This document shows, one piece after another, positions 18,718-26,957 of a DNA stretch of 32,321 nt (the stretch's first letter is position 1; the number at the start of each line of letters is the position of its first letter). Made by a program: the position numbers and the translations under genes. The stretch lies in assembly GCA_002499445.1 (NCBI GenBank), contig DALS01000025.1, forward strand, positions 1 to 32,321, in the 5' to 3' direction. A model generated the notes under the pieces. It saw only the letters and a program-made list of their open reading frames with translations, did no database searches and had not been told where the DNA came from. This DNA comes from Methanosarcina sp. UBA293 (lineage in GTDB: Archaea; Halobacteriota; Methanosarcinia; Methanosarcinales; Methanosarcinaceae).

Positions 18718-18924
18718 TTAAGCTATGATCGGCGCTCCGGTTCCTTTCTCATCTTGGCGGGTGGTAAGGACCGGGGTTATCCTTAAGCTATTGTCTTCAA
18801 GCATTTCTATGTTCACTCTGCTACTCTGATCGAGTTTAGCATTCTTCGCCCATGTTGCAGGTAAAGGGCAGAGAAAACTATATCCGGTTTTTTGAATTTT
18901 ACGTTCACCGAAAGAAAGGATCAT
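18718..18924 (-). CDS. AbrB/MazE-like DNA-binding regulator (68 aa)
   Basis: From the ATG at 18924 the protein reads MILSFGERKIQKTGYSF, then LPATWAKNAKLDQSSRVNIE and LEDNSLRITPV. This is the swapped-hairpin beta-barrel pattern of AbrB/SpoVT/MazE domains. The start is chosen because gaggtaacta lies just upstream; a start at 19017 would add 31 residues of non-family sequence running into the promoter region. It is the first gene of an operon with a 54-residue protein and the replication protein, and is divergent from the winged-helix gene at 19099. It probably regulates this operon, perhaps through the inverted repeat at 19057-19074. Confidence 0.72.
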   Translation of the reverse strand: MILSFGERKIQKTGYSFLCPLPATWAKNAKLDQSSRVNIEMLEDNSLRITPVLTTRQDEKGTGAPIIA

Positions 18925-19056
18925 TTTAGTTACCTCTAAAATATATATGTCAGTTTTTGTATAAGAAAATTCTTTGTAATTAGTAAAATAGATTACATAT
19001 ATGTACTTAATTTTCAATAATTACATATTGAGTAATCCTAAATCAAAAAACATATA

Positions 19057-19074
19057 TTAAAACATGTGTTTTAA
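19057..19074. promoter_or_regulatory. Perfect inverted repeat over a divergent promoter
   Basis: ttaaaaca-tg-tgttttaa has perfect 8-bp arms. It lies 25 bases before the ATG of the winged-helix gene, overlaps its likely TATA box (ttttaaatat) and sits 133 bases from the AbrB-like start on the other strand. A symmetric site at this place is a good operator candidate for either regulator. Confidence 0.45.
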
Positions 19075-19098
19075 ATATTACTAAACTTATTATAACTC

Positions 19099-20406
19099 AT
19101 GGCTAGGAAGAAAGGAGATATATCTCAGAGTGGAGTAAAGCCAGATATTATAAAATTTATTCTTGAGAATAAAGGACAAGTTGAAGAGCCACAAATTAGA
19201 GAACATTTAAAGAAAAATAATGAAAAAATAAATCAGGGAAACGTTAACAGGCATTTACATGAATTGCATAAAGAATTTAATTGTATTGAACTAAAAACTA
19301 TAAAAAAAGGTCGGCGCACGTACAACATTTGGGATATAACAAAGCTCGAAAATTTGAAAAATATACAAACACATTTTAAGGATATCGAACTGAATAGATA
19401 TGAAAAATCTTTGATGATTATTCTTAATGAAACTGACCACTTCATAACATCCCTCACCGGGCTTCAATTTTATATTCGGTTGTTTCTGTCAGCATCTTTT
19501 TTTAATATGTGCATAAAGACTAATATCGAAACGCTATTTTCAAGAGCTTGGAAAATTTACTTGTATAATAAAGGATTTATGGATGATCTACGTATCAAAC
19601 AACTTCTAAATGAATTTTATACTCTATATATTAAAGACAATCCGAATTTTGAAATTTCGAGTGAAACATTTCAGGTTACAATGAGAGAATTGGCTCAGAG
19701 AAAAGCCGAAAATTCGGAAGAAATATTCTCAAAGATGTGGGAAGAAAAGTTCTCTGGGTTGTACAAAGAAATTTCGAGAGAAAAGTTCATGAAAATAAAG
19801 GAAGAGCTTGTCCAGAGAATTGCTGGACTTATGGAAGTAAATCCTGAGACAGAATTATTCTATGAGAAATTTGGAGAAAAATACCCCGGATTATCAAGAG
19901 AACATATGAAGGAGATTCTTATAGATAAAGTATACCATGTAATATTAGAAAAAGAGGTTCTTGACCATTCAAAAGATTATGAAAATTCAATAGAAAGTTT
20001 CCGAAAAACAATCGGTCAAGATCGAGAAATGCATACAAAAATGGAAAGAATATTGGAATTGATAACGCTTCAGCAATTAGACTTCAAGATGTCAAGATTT
20101 GATTTGCTTTTAGAGAGCTTCCTTTATTTTGATATACTAAACGGTATTGACTCCCCCGACGAACTGGAGTTCGTAAAAAAATTAAAAGAAAATGAAGCAA
20201 TACGTGATGCTTTGTTCACTGAATTGAAAGACCAGAAAGACCGCGAGGAAGTAGTTTTAAAATGGTTTTTAAGTGACTTGGAACAATCAAGTAAAATAAT
20301 ATTTTATTATAAAAAACCATCGATTTTCAGCAAAAATTACAACACATCTGATGAGGTATATCAAGGTCTAATAGATTTTTTTGGTTTTCGGTCCCTTCTC
20401 AAATAA
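19099..20406 (+). CDS. Winged-helix hypothetical protein (435 aa)
   Basis: The first 80 residues look like a winged-helix DNA-binding domain: a helical part VKPDIIKFILENKGQVEEP, a recognition helix with GNVNRHLHELHKEF, and a wing KKGRRTYNIWDIT. The remaining 350 residues are helical and charged, with no enzyme motif or membrane segment that I can see. A TATA-like stretch about 25-30 bases before the ATG and the lack of a ribosome site suggest a leaderless transcript. It diverges from the AbrB-like operon and converges on the integrase, so it belongs to the integrated element. A regulator of the element is the simplest guess. Confidence 0.6.
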   Translation: MARKKGDISQSGVKPDIIKFILENKGQVEEPQIREHLKKNNEKINQGNVNRHLHELHKEFNCIELKTIKKGRRTYNIWDITKLENLKNIQTHFKDIELNRYEKSLMIILNETDHFITSLTGLQFYIRLFLSASFFNMCIKTNIETLFSRAWKIYLYNKGFMDDLRIKQLLNEFYTLYIKDNPNFEISSETFQVTMRELAQRKAENSEEIFSKMWEEKFSGLYKEISREKFMKIKEELVQRIAGLMEVNPETELFYEKFGEKYPGLSREHMKEILIDKVYHVILEKEVLDHSKDYENSIESFRKTIGQDREMHTKMERILELITLQQLDFKMSRFDLLLESFLYFDILNGIDSPDELEFVKKLKENEAIRDALFTELKDQKDREEVVLKWFLSDLEQSSKIIFYYKKPSIFSKNYNTSDEVYQGLIDFFGFRSLLK

Positions 20407-20425
20407 ATCTGGAGAGTCGCTTAGT

Positions 20426-20443
20426 TGGGAAAGTCATTTCCCA
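20426..20443. terminator. Hairpin between convergent genes
   Basis: tgggaaa-gtca-tttccca has perfect 7-bp arms and a 4-base loop. It overlaps the integrase stop codon (TGA on the minus strand at 20434-20436) and lies 20 bases after the winged-helix gene stop, so it could end both transcripts. Confidence 0.5.
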
Positions 20444-21627
20444 GCTTTAAGCATCATCTCCTTCAACTTTGAAATCTCTTCAAGTTCTTGTTTTAATGCG
20501 TTTTTCATCTCTCTAATTTCGTCCAGATCTGAAAGCTGCATGTACTCAGTTTTTATGGTTTCTAATGTTGTTGCGGCTTCTTGTGTAAGAGGCAACCCAC
20601 ATTTATAACAGAACTTTGCATTTACTGTAGTTAACTCACGGCATCGGGGACATATTCCAGGCTTTAAAAATTCAGGGTCATCCTCAGCTTTTTTAATACC
20701 ATACATTTTTAAAACAGCATCGTCCATGTTTTTCCCACTCAAATGGACGTATGTAGCCGGTTGAGTGGATGTAGGAGACCAGCCCAAATACATTTTAAGC
20801 TGTTGTTCCGTGAAATTTGCAGCCAAATGGGTTGCTCTGTCGTGTCGGAAGGAATGGGGATTCACCTTCTTCTCAATACCTGCCTTTTCTCCACACCTGT
20901 TAAACACATTTACAAGTCCGGTAACAGACATATGGCCAGCATTTTTGTCCAGTGTACACCATAAAGGTGCGTCCCTATCGTCCTTTCTTGGGTGATCGTC
21001 CAGCCATTCCCGCAGGTATGGAGCAGAGAAAATCAATCTAACCCTTCTAGCTCCAGTTTTACCTTCCGGGAAAGTAATCACAGCTCCGTACTCATCAAGC
21101 TCTACATTTTTGAGCTTAACAGACAGTTGTTCTCCTCTTCTGGCGCCAGACTCATAAAAACAAGCTATGATAGCTCTGTCCCGACTATTGCTGCCTGCTT
21201 CAATCATTTTTACAATATCTTCTTTACACTTGATGTCTTCAGGAAGCTTCTTTCCTTTGAGTCTCTTACACTTTATTTTTTCGTGAAGCTCGTAATTTTT
21301 GTTCCATTTTAAGAACTTCTTCAAAGATACTTTTCGAGTCTCCTTTGTTGGCTCAGAATATTTCTTTACCTTACCTGCCCTGTCTGTGTAAGTGTAGTTT
21401 TCTAAAGCATCAAAAAAGAGATAAAGGTCATCCTCTGTAAGTTTCCCTAGATCACACTCATGAAGAGCCTTCGCTATCCATATCATATTCTCCATATGGT
21501 TTAAAGCTGTTCTTTCGCTATTCCCTTCATGCCTCAAATATCTGAAATACTTACTCAAAATTTCCCGATTACATTCTGAAAGCTCTTCAGACTTTAGGAA
21601 GTTTTCAGCATCCGCTAATTTAAACAT
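20434..21627 (-). CDS. Tyrosine recombinase/integrase with C-terminal zinc ribbon
   Basis: The 397-residue protein has an N-terminal SAM-like core-binding domain (about 20-110) and the catalytic domain of tyrosine recombinases: Arg163 in ESGARRGEQL, Lys190 in PEGKTGARR, the HxxR box (H258, R261) in NPHSFRHDRATH, Trp283 in LGWS, and the nucleophile Tyr293 in PATYVHL. After residue 325 there is a zinc ribbon (CPRC and CYKC) and a C-terminal coiled coil. This arrangement is common in archaeal integrases of the XerC/D class. It probably integrates and excises the element that covers about 8.4-21.6 kb. No att site or tRNA gene is recognisable next to it, so the boundaries remain open. Confidence 0.88.
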   Translation of the reverse strand: MFKLADAENFLKSEELSECNREILSKYFRYLRHEGNSERTALNHMENMIWIAKALHECDLGKLTEDDLYLFFDALENYTYTDRAGKVKKYSEPTKETRKVSLKKFLKWNKNYELHEKIKCKRLKGKKLPEDIKCKEDIVKMIEAGSNSRDRAIIACFYESGARRGEQLSVKLKNVELDEYGAVITFPEGKTGARRVRLIFSAPYLREWLDDHPRKDDRDAPLWCTLDKNAGHMSVTGLVNVFNRCGEKAGIEKKVNPHSFRHDRATHLAANFTEQQLKMYLGWSPTSTQPATYVHLSGKNMDDAVLKMYGIKKAEDDPEFLKPGICPRCRELTTVNAKFCYKCGLPLTQEAATTLETIKTEYMQLSDLDEIREMKNALKQELEEISKLKEMMLKAGK

Positions 21628-21869
21628 AATAAGTAAATGGTATTCTTAGTATTTAATTCATGAGGTACTCAATTTTTGTGCCTCAGAACTCATAGGGCTC
21701 ATCATGAAATCAGCGATTTTTTTCATCACAGGCACTCAATTGATATTCAGACAATATACACGATTGATATAAGAAATATCTCTCTGAATGGTTTCCAATC
21801 CGATGACCGCAAAAAAGAAAATGTTTAGAAAAAGGTTTTAAAATACAAAATATGTCTTAAAACTACTTT
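21628..21869. other. Junction between the integrated element and chromosomal genes
   Basis: These 242 bases are without a gene. They separate the integrase start from the pyrF stop and would be a natural place for an attachment site. gatttttttcatcacaggca and ggtactcaatttttgtgcc share short similarities (gcactcaatt, gtactcaatt), but I found no clear long repeat elsewhere in the window. Confidence 0.3.
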
Positions 21870-22535
21870 TTAGTTTTCTCTCCTGAGTTCGGCCTTGATC
21901 TCGGCAGCAATCTCATGAGCAGCCTCTTTTGGAGAATCTGCTTTGTAGATGCTCCGTCCAACGATTACCCAGTCTGCGCCTGCGGCAATGACATCAGAGG
22001 CTTTTCCTCCCTGGGCACCAACTCCAGGCGAGATGATGGTAAGTTTATCTCCTATGATCCCTCTTATCTTTTTTACTCTCTCCGGTCTGGTTGCTGGAGC
22101 AACAAGGCCAAAAGCTCCTGCTTCAGCCGCCATCCTTGCAATTGCTTCTCCAACTGCCTGGAGGAATTCGGCTCCGCCCGGGTGGCTCATTTCACTTACT
22201 ACGAATACGCTTTTTCTGTATTCAGAGGCGACCTCAATGCAGGCATTCAGGCTGTCCCTGCCTGTGAAACCCTGGACAATCACGGCATCAGCTCCTGCTT
22301 TAAAGACCTGCTCGCAGATAAGACGATTGGTATTGGGAATATCTGCAACCTTGAAATCAGCTATTACAGGGGCGAATTCAGTAAGTTCCCTGATAATTCC
22401 AAGCCCTGTAGCAAGTATGAGAGGATAGCCTACCTTTATGGCGTCCACGAATTCCGAAACTTCTTCTGCGATTTTAAGTGCTTCTTCCCTGTCGGAAACA
22501 TCCAGGGCAAGAATCATACAGTTTTTCCTTTCCAT
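21870..22535 (-). CDS. pyrF: Orotidine 5'-phosphate decarboxylase
   Basis: A 221-residue enzyme that converts OMP to UMP, the last step of de novo pyrimidine synthesis. The family's catalytic signature DxKxxD is present as ADFKVADIPNT (D60, K62, D65). The substrate aspartate is in LALDVSD, the phosphate loop in SPGVGAQGG, and VGRSIY follows near the end. I place the start at ATG 22535 (MERKNCMILALDVSD), preceded by gaggtgatatt; the open frame continues further upstream but only overlaps the preceding gene. It lies 4 bases after the deoxyhypusine synthase stop and is surely co-transcribed with it. Confidence 0.96.
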   Translation of the reverse strand: MERKNCMILALDVSDREEALKIAEEVSEFVDAIKVGYPLILATGLGIIRELTEFAPVIADFKVADIPNTNRLICEQVFKAGADAVIVQGFTGRDSLNACIEVASEYRKSVFVVSEMSHPGGAEFLQAVGEAIARMAAEAGAFGLVAPATRPERVKKIRGIIGDKLTIISPGVGAQGGKASDVIAAGADWVIVGRSIYKADSPKEAAHEIAAEIKAELRREN

Positions 22536-22539
22536 AATA

Positions 22540-23493
22540 TCACCTCTTTGCAAGGCGGGTCCGTACAGCCGCAACCATGAGCGGGAGAGTAAGAGTTGCA
22601 TCTGCATATACAGTTACGGATCTTGCATCTTCTCCTACTTTTCCCCAGGACTGGGCTTCGTCAAGGGTTGCTCCGCTCAGACCGCCAGTCTCAGGCCTGT
22701 CCATTGTCAACTGGATTGCATAGTCAAAGGATCTGGGAGTCACAAGCATGGACTGCAGGATATAATTTTTTGGAACTCCGCCCCCAAGGAGCAGGGCGCC
22801 TGCACTCTCAGCCTCATAGCAGATATCCATAAACTCATGCATATCAGCAAAGGCATCCACATGCAGAGGGTTTCCTTCTTTATATAACCAGGCTTGAAGT
22901 CCTATTACCGAGTCCTGAAGGGCAGGACAGTACACAGGCACACCCATATCTGATGCGGTTTTCAGGATAGAAGAATCATCGTCAAGGTTTTTTCCTATCT
23001 CGGTAAGGACCTGTCTGATCGAGAGTTTTTCCTGCGGAAGCCCGGCATAGACGTCCTGTAAGAATTCTTCAAGGTCTGTAAAGTGATGGTCAGGGAGATA
23101 AATGTCATAGATCCTATCAATGGAATCGTGCCTGAGCTGGATATCATTTGCACAGTCTGTCCCCTTATAGTGGTGAAGACCCAGGGCTTCAACGGTGTCG
23201 TGTACCATATTTGCACCGGTTGTGACAAGCACGTTGATATGACCATCACGTATTAAATCTGCGATTATATTTCTCATACCTGCAGGAGTCATGGCGCCGG
23301 CAAGCCCAAAAAATTTCGTTGTATTCTCGGAAGCGAGCATCTCATAATAGATATCCACGGCTTCAGCCAGCCTGCCTGCTCCAAAGGCACAGCCACTGTA
23401 TTCCTTCACAAGCTCGTCTACAGTCATATCTGCAACTATTTTTGCGCCTTTTATCGGAGTTGTAAGTTTTTCAGAAGAAGCTTCAAAATCCAT
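22540..23493 (-). CDS. dys: Deoxyhypusine synthase
   Basis: The 317-residue enzyme makes deoxyhypusine on translation factor aIF5A from spermidine and NAD, a modification found in archaea and eukaryotes. Family marks include FFGLAGAMTPAGMR, VTTGANMVHD, the NAD-binding GGGVPKNY and the active-site lysine K285 in DEAQSWGKVG. Length is typical. It is the first gene of an operon with pyrF and marks the DNA as archaeal. The start MDFEASSEKL is the first ATG of the frame. Confidence 0.95.
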   Translation of the reverse strand: MDFEASSEKLTTPIKGAKIVADMTVDELVKEYSGCAFGAGRLAEAVDIYYEMLASENTTKFFGLAGAMTPAGMRNIIADLIRDGHINVLVTTGANMVHDTVEALGLHHYKGTDCANDIQLRHDSIDRIYDIYLPDHHFTDLEEFLQDVYAGLPQEKLSIRQVLTEIGKNLDDDSSILKTASDMGVPVYCPALQDSVIGLQAWLYKEGNPLHVDAFADMHEFMDICYEAESAGALLLGGGVPKNYILQSMLVTPRSFDYAIQLTMDRPETGGLSGATLDEAQSWGKVGEDARSVTVYADATLTLPLMVAAVRTRLAKR

Positions 23494-23571
23494 TTTTGTT
23501 CCTCAAAGTTTATAGAATTAATTAAGAGATTATCAGAAGACTAATTACAGGTTTAGTTAAGACCAGTACAG

Positions 23572-23637
23572 TCAATTATAGATCAGTTATAGATCAGTTA
23601 TAGGTCAATTATAGGTTAGTTATAAGTCAATTACGGG
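23572..23637. repeat. Six tandem copies of an 11-bp repeat
   Basis: Units starting at 23572, 23583, 23594, 23605, 23616 and 23627 follow the pattern tcaattatagg or tcagttataga, with one to three changes each. They lie in the non-coding 23494-23851 between the deoxyhypusine synthase start and the ABC ATPase; related (t)tacaggt words continue to about 23690. Spacing of one helical turn would place each unit on the same DNA face. The rest of this intergenic stretch shows nothing else. Confidence 0.8.
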
Positions 23638-23851
23638 TTACTACAGATTAATTACATACAGGTGTCAGTTCACTTATTATATACAGGTTAGTTCACTTTT
23701 TTATTTGGAATATCGATATAAATTAATTTATGTGAATATGTCTGTGTACATAAACTTTCTCTTCTGAGAAGTATAGTGAAAAGATTCTTTTAATAAGATG
23801 TAAAGTTGAGTAGTTTGAGGATAAAGTAAGCATGGGCATTCGAGGCAATAA

Positions 23852-24688
23852 ATGCAGGATGAAAAAATAATAGATAGATTAACAAGGGACAAAACAACAA
23901 TGAGTGAGTTAGTAGGGGATAAAATAATAAAGAACGAATTAACAGGGAGTGAATTAATAAAGGGCGAATTAATAGGGAGTGAATTAGCAGGGGACAAAAT
24001 AATAAAGAACAAATTAACAGAGAGTGAGTTAACAAAGGGAGGATTAAAAGGGGATGAGATAATAAGGTATGAAAACGCTGGCATATCTTTTGGTGGCAAA
24101 AGAGTAATTTCAGACTTTTCTCTCCGCGTTCTCAGAGGCAAGAAAATCCTGCTAAGGGGAAAATCAGGGATTGGGAAATCGACATTATTCAAAATGCTAC
24201 TCGGGTTTGAAAAGCCCTCAGAAGGCTCACTCCACTACAGAGGAAAACCTGTAAATGCTCAGGTAGCCTGGGAAGTTAGGAGAGAGGTCAGTTACGTTTC
24301 TCAGGATATGGATCTTGGGGAAGGGGCTGTAAAGGATCTGCTTGACGAGATCTTCTCTTACCGTCCTAACAGGGAAAAAAGAAGCCCTGAGAAATTAAAT
24401 TCCTTGATGAAGGAACTTGAACTCAATCAGGATATACTCGAAAAAAACTTCGAAAACCTTTCCGGGGGAGAAAAGCAGAGAATAGGAATCCTGATTGCCT
24501 TGATGCTTGAAAGAGATGTTTTTCTGCTTGATGAAGTAACCTCAGCCCTTGATTCCGAACTTAAAAAGAAGGTTGTAGATCACTTTCTCAAACACAAAGA
24601 CTGGACTCTTTTTATAATTTCCCATGACAGAGAATGGGAAAGGGACGGAGTGGAGATTGTAGAAATTGGAAAAGACAGTCTCAGTTAA
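23852..24688 (+). CDS. FetA/YbbL-like ABC transporter ATPase with N-terminal pentapeptide repeats
   Basis: Residues 75-278 form a short ABC ATPase: Walker A LLRGKSGIGKST (101-111), Q-loop near VSQDMD (149), signature LSGGEKQR (203-210), Walker B VFLLDEVTSALD (223-234) and switch His in ISHDRE (258). The size and the FetB-like permease two genes downstream fit the FetA/YbbL family (metal or iron export in bacteria). Residues 19-73 are eleven pentapeptides such as ELTGS, ELIKG and KIIKN, which the family does not have. The start at 23852 has GAGG seven bases upstream. No ATG lies between residue 17 and the ABC domain, so the repeat is probably translated. It appears to be a recent repeat expansion at the 5' end of the gene. 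Confidence 0.82.
   Translation: MQDEKIIDRLTRDKTTMSELVGDKIIKNELTGSELIKGELIGSELAGDKIIKNKLTESELTKGGLKGDEIIRYENAGISFGGKRVISDFSLRVLRGKKILLRGKSGIGKSTLFKMLLGFEKPSEGSLHYRGKPVNAQVAWEVRREVSYVSQDMDLGEGAVKDLLDEIFSYRPNREKRSPEKLNSLMKELELNQDILEKNFENLSGGEKQRIGILIALMLERDVFLLDEVTSALDSELKKKVVDHFLKHKDWTLFIISHDREWERDGVEIVEIGKDSLS
23906..24070 (+). repeat. Eleven in-frame 15-bp repeats in the ABC ATPase gene
   Basis: 165 bases made of units such as gaattaataaagggc and gaattaacagggagt, all in the same frame, each coding for a pentapeptide of form (E/K)(L/I)xx(S/G/D/N). The opposite strand is also open here, as expected for a repeat without stops in several frames. The array length may differ between strains. Confidence 0.85.
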
Positions 24689-24835
24689 AAGTAGCAATCT
24701 AAATTTTTAAAGAGTACATAGGATTTATGAGAAATTCTCATAATTTGTCAGGTTTTATCCTATATTCCGCAGTAAATACTCTCTATATTACTACTCTCTA
24801 TATTACAAAAAATCAGTACGTTATTCTATTTATGT

Positions 24836-24876
24836 CATTATTATAGTACCATTATTATAGTACCATTATTATAGTA
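24836..24876. repeat. Three tandem copies of a 14-bp repeat before the TauE gene
   Basis: cattattatagtac occurs at 24836 and 24850, and a third, slightly shorter copy runs from 24864 to 24876. It ends 17 bases before the ATG of the TauE/SafE permease, in the likely promoter and leader. ctctatattacta repeats just upstream (near 24780-24805). Confidence 0.8.
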
Positions 24877-24893
24877 AAATATGTTGTGTAATA

Positions 24894-25625
24894 ATGGTTA
24901 TCTACGAGGAAATTATCTATATAGCCCTGCTTACACTACTGGCAAGCTTGATCGGGACTCTGGCAGGATTTGGAATATCCACAATCATGGTACCAGTCCT
25001 TCTTATTATCCTTCCTTTACCTCAGACTTTACTTCTGGTTGGCATAATTCACTGGTTTAATGATATCTGGAAGCTATTGCTATTTAGGGAAGGAATAAGA
25101 TGGAAGCTTTTTCTTACCTTTGGCATTCCTGGTATTATTACCAGTTTCCTGGGGTCATCTTTATCTCTGAAAATTTCACGAGAGATTCTCTCAAGAGCCT
25201 TGGGGGCATTTCTCATAGCTTATGTGTTCTTCATAATCTTTAACCGGACCTTCAAACTGAGCCAGAAATTATCGGTTGCAGTGTACAGTGGAGGTCTAAC
25301 AGGTTTTTTTGCAGGTATCTTCGGTATAGGCGGGGAAATAAATGCTGTAGCCTTGAGCGCTTTCAACCTGGAGAAAGCCGTTTATGTTGCAACCGCTGGC
25401 GCTATATCTTTTCTGATCGATTCTACAAGGATAGCGATCTACCTCAGGGGAGGCGTCAGACTTGATTCTATTTTTCTATCGGGCTTTTTGCTCTTTATAC
25501 CCGCATCTTTAATTGGAGCAACAATTGGAAAAAAGGGAGTTGAAAAAATCCCTCAGGAAAAATTCAGAAATTTCATAGCATTTTTTATATTTCTCTTTGG
25601 TCTGAAGCTGATGCTGTTCCCATAA
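24894..25625 (+). CDS. TauE/SafE-family membrane permease
   Basis: The 243-residue protein is very hydrophobic with about seven or eight predicted membrane segments. It has the duplicated pattern of the TauE/SafE (DUF81) family: LIGTLAGFGISTIMVPVLL in the first half and TGFFAGIFGIGGEINAVAL in the second. The family exports sulfite, sulfoacetate and related anions; the substrate here is unknown. The gene lies between the FetA-like ATPase and the FetB-like permease on the same strand. A 205-base gap with repeats precedes it, so it may have its own promoter. Confidence 0.85.
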   Translation: MVIYEEIIYIALLTLLASLIGTLAGFGISTIMVPVLLIILPLPQTLLLVGIIHWFNDIWKLLLFREGIRWKLFLTFGIPGIITSFLGSSLSLKISREILSRALGAFLIAYVFFIIFNRTFKLSQKLSVAVYSGGLTGFFAGIFGIGGEINAVALSAFNLEKAVYVATAGAISFLIDSTRIAIYLRGGVRLDSIFLSGFLLFIPASLIGATIGKKGVEKIPQEKFRNFIAFFIFLFGLKLMLFP

Positions 25626-25698
25626 TTTGACGGCAGAATAAGTTCTGAATGACTAAGTAGAAATATATCAGGTAATAAAGAAAGGGAAGAATCATAGG

Positions 25699-26505
25699 AT
25701 GGAATTTCAGATGCAAAACCCGGATATCTCAATAACTTCCCTGATACTATGTTTTTTACTACTGACGATTCCTCTCGTAATCAGCTACAGGATAAAATTG
25801 TACATTGCCTGGAGGACAATAAACTCAGTTACGCGCATGACAGTCCAGCTTTTTCTCGCAGGCATATTTTTAACTTTTATCTTTGACTTAAATAATGGGT
25901 TTTTGAATCTTGTCTGGGTAGGAATTATGATCTTCTTTGCATCCTATACGGCAATAAAAAGTGCGGACCTGAATGTAAAAAAACTCTTTGTGCCTATCAT
26001 TTTAGCCATTGGCTTTTCAAACCTGGCTGTCCTTTTGTATTTAAATAAATTCGTGATCAATCTGGAGAACCTCCTTGACGCACGCTACCTGATCCCTATA
26101 GCGGGTATGTTGCTTGGAAATACGCTTCGGGGAAATGTAGTAGGGATAGGGGATTTTTACAGCGATATCAAGCGAAACGAAAATCGCTACCTTTACAGCT
26201 TATCCCTTGGGGCAGGCATGTACGAGGCTGTTCTTCCATACCTTCGAAAAAGCCTGAAGACTGCAGTAAAACCCACTCTGGCAAACATTGCATCCGTTGG
26301 GATCGTCGCTTTGCCAGGGATGATGACAGGGCAGATTCTTGGGGGAGCAAGCCCTCTCGTTGCTATCAAATATCAGATTGCCATCATGATAGCAATTTAT
26401 GTCTCAACCCTCCTGAGTACAACCCTTGGCATTCTCACAAGCTTCAGGACAGCCTTTGATGAGTACGGACTCGTAAATAAGGAGCTATACGAGAAAAATG
26501 CCTGA
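25699..26505 (+). CDS. fetB: FetB/UPF0014-family ABC permease
   Basis: The 268-residue membrane protein has about seven transmembrane segments. Family-typical stretches are RMTVQLFLAGIFL, the YLIPIAGMLLGNTL segment, and VGIVALPGMMTGQILGGASP followed by YQIAIMIAIY. In bacteria FetB pairs with FetA to export iron; here the partner would be the ATPase at 23852. In most genomes the two are adjacent; here a TauE gene lies between. The start has gggaagaa about 8-14 bases upstream. Confidence 0.88.
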   Translation: MEFQMQNPDISITSLILCFLLLTIPLVISYRIKLYIAWRTINSVTRMTVQLFLAGIFLTFIFDLNNGFLNLVWVGIMIFFASYTAIKSADLNVKKLFVPIILAIGFSNLAVLLYLNKFVINLENLLDARYLIPIAGMLLGNTLRGNVVGIGDFYSDIKRNENRYLYSLSLGAGMYEAVLPYLRKSLKTAVKPTLANIASVGIVALPGMMTGQILGGASPLVAIKYQIAIMIAIYVSTLLSTTLGILTSFRTAFDEYGLVNKELYEKNA

Positions 26506-26564
26506 AATGAATTATGACTAGAAGACTGCAAAAGGTTGAGAAGACCCTATTCAGTTAGAGTGAT

Positions 26565-26957
26565 TCACACGTATCCTGTGATGTCCTGCCCGATAGGAGT
26601 ACTTTTTCTTATACATTCTTCCCCATAATTAATCATTTCCTCAACTGCACTTTTCAGTATGGAAGGGTAGACTTGGCCTACTTGCTCCCATACAGGTCTT
26701 CCCTGGCAGAAGAACTTAAACGTAGGTGTACCCTGAACTCCGTACCTTTCAACGGTCCAGGGATTCGTCTCAATATTTATGCGGGCAAAAACTGCCGAGT
26801 TCTTGAATTCCCTTGAATAATTCATGAAAAAAGGTTCCATAGCTTTACAATAGGGGCAGGCAGGGCTGTAGAACATTACGATAACTGGCTTTTTAGAGCT
26901 CTCTACCACTTCTCCCCATATCATATCTTCAACTTCGATCACAGTGTTTCCGTTCAA
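26565..26957 (-). CDS. Thioredoxin-family protein (CPYC)
   Basis: The 130-residue protein has the thioredoxin fold with redox motif CPYC in MFYSPACPYCKAMEPFF, the cis-proline loop GVQGTPTFKFF, and a conserved GQV after the last strand. The motif CPYC, rather than the thioredoxin CGPC, is typical of glutaredoxin-like archaeal thioredoxins. There is no signal peptide, so it is cytoplasmic. It converges on the FetB gene with a 59-base gap. A C-terminal extension of about 25 residues with one more Cys is present. Confidence 0.88.
   Translation of the reverse strand: MNGNTVIEVEDMIWGEVVESSKKPVIVMFYSPACPYCKAMEPFFMNYSREFKNSAVFARINIETNPWTVERYGVQGTPTFKFFCQGRPVWEQVGQVYPSILKSAVEEMINYGEECIRKSTPIGQDITGYV

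Noticed and set aside
21628..21869. tRNA gene or att site beside the integrase
   Set aside because: No cloverleaf can be formed and no clear direct repeat with the other side of the element was found by eye.
21915..22580. Plus-strand ORF of 221 residues opposite pyrF
   Set aside because: PyrF on the minus strand has all family motifs. The plus frame is an antisense shadow in GC-richer DNA.
23572..23637. CRISPR-like array
   Set aside because: The units are 11 bp and directly adjacent, without spacers.
23728..24192. Minus-strand ORF of 154 residues with Leu/Asn/Ser repeats
   Set aside because: It is the reverse reading of the 15-bp repeat array. The plus strand continues into a complete ABC ATPase and has a ribosome site.
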